Part shown: in pieces, positions 59,374 to 64,000 of the stretch
Layout: the number at the start of each line of letters is the position of its first letter
Position numbering within the stretch: the stretch's first letter is position 1
Assembly (NCBI GenBank): GCA_033725935.1
Contig: MU867067.1
Location: forward strand, 842,501 to 906,500
Length of the DNA: 64,000 bases
Direction of reading: 5' to 3'
Source of the DNA: Cladorrhinum sp. PSN259
Lineage: Eukaryota; Ascomycota; Sordariomycetes; Sordariales; Podosporaceae
Made by a program: the position numbers and the translations under genes
The notes under the pieces: generated by a model
What the model saw: the letters and a program-made list of their open reading frames with translations, nothing else
Told to the model about the DNA's origin: nothing
Database searches by the model: none

Positions 59374-62303
59374 ATGTCTGGTTTCTTGGACAACGAGTAT
59401 CCGAGGTACATAAAGCAAGGCTATATTGAGTAGTCCTAGAATGCAACCGTGGCTAACAGTAATTTACTCGACCCTAGTGACTGGACGCCTCTGCATATTG
59501 CCGTCTGGCGGCACGATTTTGCACAGACACGCCAGCACGCAAACGCGGACACGGTAAACCAAAAAGACAGCCAGGGTTGGACACCGGTCCACCTGGCGTG
59601 CTCATCCAGCAACTCTCCCATCTTCTACAGTCACCAAGTGTTGCAACGGACGGTGCCGTGCGAATTGTCTCTCTCCCCGTCTCGACGGAAGCCGCCGCGG
59701 GGACAGATGTATAGTGACTTTGACGATAATGAGAGGGCTACTGCTATGGGCCTACTAAAAATCCTCATGCAACACAGGCCGCGCTTAAGCAGTTCTCATT
59801 TCCCAACACCTCTACACTGTGCAGCTAACAGCGGTTGGCTCAGCCATGCTCGCGCCTTGGTCGACGCCGGTGCGCCCGTTTACACCGGCCCGGATTGCTC
59901 TCCGCTTTGCTGGGCAGAGGGGGGACCGAATGGAGATCTGCCCGTCCCTTTATTTCTCAGGGAAAAGCTGGGCGATCTTGGCTGTGCCATGATAGAGGCT
60001 GACCACGAGCGGCCTCATGGTACGTTGTCTTCCTTGGCTAATCTTGAAGAGCAATCGACGGTAAAACCCGTCCTGTCTCGCCCTAAAAAGCAGAATAACG
60101 GACCCGGCAGACACGGCCTGTGCTATATGTGCAGCAAAATATCATTCAAGGACCTTTGTCGCACCCAAGGGTACTTGCACTATCCTTCCTTTGAAATGGT
60201 GAGGCGATCGGCGGGACGCTGCAAGTTCTGCAAGATCATCACCGAAGTGCTCAGCGAGAACCAAAAGATCAACGAGTACAATACCAGCCAGGTTATCGTA
60301 CGCATTTCCAACGGGAATCCTGGACATACAAGTAGCAACCAATGTTCTGATCCTCCGATCCTCCGCGTGCTCGAATTCAAGCTTTCCCCGGGATGCACAT
60401 GTCCAACCTCGAATTACGACCTCCTGCCCGGTTCCCGTGGTGCTTTGGATTTTGCAAAGTGCCGTGGCTGGTGCCCGGTTGTTGCGGTCAAAGTCGACAT
60501 ATTCTCCGAGACAGGTGAGTGGTCGGCCACAATTATGATTTAGAGGACAAAGAAAGTAAACGAGAAATAGAACTTACCTTGATGATCCCAAAAGAATTGG
60601 AAGGCGGAAAGATAGTGGGCGAACTCCCCTGGTCTATCCAGCAAGGAAGAGAAATCGATCCAGATCCACTCGGGTTCGCAACGCTCGAGGTCTTGCGGAA
60701 ATGGATCGAGGCTTGTGAGAAGGAACACCAGAACTGCCGTTTCTCAACAGATGGGGATCCCGCCCTGCCAACAAGAGTAATTGACGCCGAGACCAAGGAT
60801 AGCCAGCGCATCCGCATCCAAGAGGGCGCCAACAAACACGCCAAGTACCTCGCCTTGAGCCACCGCTGGGTCAGCGGTCCTATGCCGTCATGGGTAACCG
60901 GGCGCAACAACCTCGAGGAGCGTAAGCTGGGGTTCCCACTCGACACGCTCCCGGCAACTATGGTGGACGCTGTCCGCGTAGCCCGCAGCCTCGGAATCCG
61001 ATACCTCTGGATAGACTCTCTGTGCATTTTGCAGGATTCCCCCGGGGACTGGCAAGTCGAATCATCTCGAATGGCCAGCATTTACGCCAACGCATACATT
61101 ACTCTCTTTGCCGACTGCGGCCGCGACGACGAGCACGGCTTCCTGCACCGACGGAGCACTTTCCCGAGCGCCTCTGTACCCCTAACCGCGCCAGACGGAA
61201 GGCTGGTCACCGTCAACCTACGAAAGTCCTCGGCAGCCAGTTTCAAAGCTAGCCAGTTTTCCTCTTTCCAGGCAGACCTCGAAACCAGGTCGCATCTCTC
61301 AGACCGGGGGTGGATCTTTCAAGAACGAGTCCTCTCCCGCCGCATCCTGCACTTTGCACAGTCCCAGCTCTACTGGGAATGCAACGAGGGCACCTTTGGT
61401 GAAGATGGGTACGTGGTCCAGAAGAGGGGACTGAGGGACTGCGCCGGACACGAAACCCGCTTTTCCAAGCTTTCGTACAGCTCCGTCATGTATGATGACT
61501 CGACGGGGCCTCTTTCTGCAAGTGATTTTATCACGCAGTGGGCGCGCCTAGTTGAGGTGTACAGCACCCTCAAGCTCACGAGGGGGGACGACAGGCTCCC
61601 TGCCGTAGCTGGTTTGGCAGCTGCCTTCAGTTCTCGCGTTGCTGACAAAAGCAGCCGCTACTTTGACGGGGTGTGGGAGCAGGATCTCGCGAGCCATCTC
61701 GCCTGGTCCATCACAAACACGAAGCCGGAACGTGCTCACCGGGTTTACCAGTACCAGGAATCCTCGAATAGCTGTGCTAGTGGCTGCGATGCCACATTCA
61801 TCCACGACAGTCAGCTTTTCCCTCGGCCTAGTGTAGATCGGGCTCCGTCCTTCTCGTGGGCGGCTGTAGATGGGGAGATCAAGTACCACGAGCTGACGAA
61901 GCCTTGCGTGATATCGGTACCGAGTCCGTACGGCAAACAAAATGATGGCTGTCTTACAGTCTCGGGCCCGCTTGTTCGGGCGAGGAGCTATGGGCCGTTC
62001 AAGGAAGACGTCGGCGGGGTGTTTTGTCCGCGCAGAGCGGGATACACGCCGCTCTATGACGCCGAGGGCATGGCTTTTGGTTACCTGCTGCCCGACTCGA
62101 AGGGCGACGCCGACCAGCGCGATATATATTGCTTGAAGCTCGGTGAGCCAAGGTACTTTGGCAATATCTTTCTGGTTCTCGTCAACCTTGGGGAGCTGGA
62201 TGTTACGTTTTCGCAGTTTCGCAGGATCGGGCTTGGGTTGACTAGAGACTGGTATGCAAACTTCTTTGATGATGCCGAGATTAAAACTGTTAGATTGGTG
62301 TAG
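59374..62303 (+). CDS. Ankyrin-HET fusion protein
   Basis: Three exons (59374-59405, 59460-60514, 60571-62303) give 939 residues. The 32-nt first exon (MSGFLDNEYP) is inferred because the long frame has no ATG of its own and a stop just upstream; the join gives PSNLLDPSDWTPLHIAVW. Ankyrin-like segments lie at about 18-60 and 125-165 (GWTPVHLA, TPLHCAANSGWLSHARALVDAGAP). Cysteine pairs C232-x2-C235 and C265-x2-C268 follow. The HET domain comes next: LSHRW 458-462, LWIDSLCILQD 508-518, RGWIFQERVLSRRILHF from 610. The second intron (GTGAGT to AAATAG, 56 bp) keeps the frame; a 29-bp alternative is too short. Ankyrin repeats before a HET domain could sense a partner; this order is less common than HET with C-terminal repeats. 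Confidence 0.9.
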
Positions 62304-63366
62304 AGCAAGTTGGAGAGCTGTTGATAAGATCACTGAGATGACTTCAGACAGAGGGAGCTGACCATAGGCCGTTCGAAGCAGGCCTAAATAAAGCGGCGAG
62401 ATTAGCTAACTACGTCATGGATGATATAGTATTCATTTTCGTCCCTGACTTTTAGAAGAGAGAAGATAAGATTAGGGTATTTGAATTCTAGACTTTAACG
62501 ATTAAATATGTATTTGGCAGTAATATCCGAGATCGACTTATCGTCCTTGGATTTTGGATTGGTGTTGGTGTATTACGTTTGGATGGTGAATGTGAGTGAT
62601 TCTAGATAGGGTGTTAAATCCAAGACTTGAAACTTGATGAGATGAGAGATGGTTCTGGATACCAGTGCGCAGTATTACGTCCTTAAGATTCCCCAAGTAA
62701 AGAGATATTACAGCGGGAGTCGTTTAATGACCCGCTCGGCGCATATCCTGTTTGTGACAGTCTTATTCAGACCGACCATTATCTGATGGCTCTGTTTCAG
62801 CGGCAACCAAGAAGTTATTCAACGCCTAATCATGCCGCGCCCTTTGCATCTGTTGCGACATGAAGCACGCATCCGGATCACCAAAACGCAGCGTGTGCTG
62901 ACAGCCCAAGTCAAACACCACCCAAAGGGTCCAGGCCACAGTCCAGGCGCGCTCTAGCAGGGTAGGTATTCAGCTGAGAGAGAATTGGGCGCCAAGCGAG
63001 CCGCACTAGCAGATCGGCCCTCTTAGCTTTTCCTATTGCGGCCATCGAAGCAATCAACTGCAGGGGTATCTGTGAGCTAAACTCAAGTGCCAATTTTATT
63101 TTCCTGTTTTATTTACCCACCCAGTAGTCTACATCTAGCCCCTTGCGGATGGGTGATCGAGGTTAGGATATAGACTGATGAGTTTCTCTCTTCCATTCGT
63201 TATTTGAGTCACTTCCTCTTTGTGCCGTTTTCTCTGGCCCTGTCGCTCTTTTTTCCCCCCTCCTCGGGCTTTTTCTCATTTCGTGGGATCTTGATTCACT
63301 CTCTTTCAGGCCACTTGCTGGCATAAACTTGTTGCTCTTTGACCGACGAAAAGACAATAAGGAAAG
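62304..63366. promoter_or_regulatory. intergenic with CT-rich leader of the WSC gene
   Basis: About 1.06 kb without a gene. The last 180 bp is strongly C/T-rich and ends in AAAGATG, as expected for the leader of the WSC gene. I see nothing else. Confidence 0.5.
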
Positions 63367-64000
63367 ATGCAGCGCGCCGTTGCTCTTGTTGCCGTCACGG
63401 CTTGCTTGTCTGGCCTAGGCGTCAATGGCTCACCTCATCGAGTTTCGACACTGCGGCACCGTGCGATGCCACAGATTCCCGGCTACGATTTTGCAGGATG
63501 CTATACCGAAGCCGACGGTGCACGGGCTCTTACCGGCTCCAGCTATTTCGATGACCAGATGACGATCCAAAAGTGCGCTGCTGCCTGCTCTGGTTTCAAG
63601 TACTTTGGCGTAGAGTACGGCGGCGAATGCTACTGCGGCAACATGCTCAACGCGGGGAGCGTCGAGACCCAGCTGTCCGAGTGCTCTTTCACCTGCCCCG
63701 GCGATGCCACTCAGAACTGTGGCGCCGGCAACCGGCTTGACATGTATATCCGTTCTACCGAAGTGACGCCTCCCCCAATTCCGACCACGTACTCGTACAG
63801 CGGCTGCTACGCCGAGCCTGCCAACGGCCGCGCTCTTACCGGTCAGACGACGGTGACCGACGACATGACGGTGGAAAAGTGCGCCAGCTTTTGCGGTAAT
63901 GCTGGGTATAGCCACTTTGGCTTGGAATACTATCATGAGGTACGTGGGCACAATCTGTCGCTGATATCTTGGACATGGAAACGCTGACAAACCAGACAGT
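63367..64000 (+). CDS. Secreted WSC-domain protein (5' part, cut by the window end)
   Basis: The ATG at 63367 starts a signal peptide (MQRAVALVAVTACLSGLGVNG). Two WSC domains follow: the first at about 39-135, with GCYTEADGARALTGS, CAAACSGFKYFGVEYGGECYCG and CPGDATQNCGAGNRLDMY; the second starts at GCYAEPANGRALTGQ near 147 and continues off the window. A GTACGT donor at 63940 begins an intron with a possible CCAG acceptor at 63994-63995. WSC domains bind wall polysaccharides and occur in cell-wall sensors and secreted carbohydrate-active enzymes. The missing 3' part decides which; a membrane helix and Ser/Thr stalk would mean a stress sensor. Confidence 0.85.

Noticed and set aside
60515..60543. 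29-bp intron in the ankyrin-HET gene
   Set aside because: Too short for a fungal intron; the 56-bp alternative also restores frame.

Overview
This is a window of a filamentous ascomycete nuclear genome, most likely a Sordariomycete. The evidence is short GT-AG introns of about 48-145 bp with GTNNGT donors and CTNA-type branch points, CT-rich leaders before start codons, HET, Clr5 and fungal STAND-N domains, a PTH11-like receptor and recognisable fungal housekeeping genes. Exon structures were assembled by eye from splice signals and checked for reading-frame closure. They are models, not transcript data.

Layout. 1-6 kb is conserved housekeeping: a RING protein with SUMO-interacting motifs (minus) and the splicing ubiquitin ligase Prp19 (minus). 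6-17 kb is an accessory block of two divergent pairs: a HET protein facing a large STAND-N/HELO-like protein, and a divergent actin-fold protein facing a second HET protein. 17-27 kb holds a flavoprotein monooxygenase, a rhodopsin/PTH11-like seven-helix receptor and a Dal5-type MFS permease, spaced by long gene-poor stretches. 27-41 kb is repeat-rich: a broken hemopexin-like gene, a tandem repeat, a Clr5-ankyrin gene with a hexapeptide-repeat tail, a gene derived from a Copia-type retrotransposon protease region, several copies of an LTR-like repeat and two pairs of direct repeats. 41-50.5 kb returns to metabolism: an HPP membrane protein, an NmrA-like oxidoreductase, then indoleamine 2,3-dioxygenase and kynureninase as a divergent kynurenine-pathway pair. 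50.6-64 kb holds a subtilase with a large N-terminal regulatory-type region and an in-frame TGA, a secreted GDSL/SGNH hydrolase with FG-GAP/VCBS repeats, an ankyrin-HET fusion and the start of a secreted WSC-domain protein.

How the parts fit. Three HET proteins, a STAND-N protein, a Clr5-ankyrin protein with near-identical repeats and a subtilase with a DUF7580-like region, all within 56 kb, resemble a fungal self/non-self recognition or programmed-cell-death island set among ordinary metabolic genes. The most unusual items are the hexapeptide tail of the Clr5-ankyrin protein, the multidomain subtilase broken by one TGA, the orphan actin paired with a HET gene, and the retrotransposon-protease-derived gene whose catalytic Asp position is Ser. 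I found no convincing tRNA, rRNA, CRISPR or origin.
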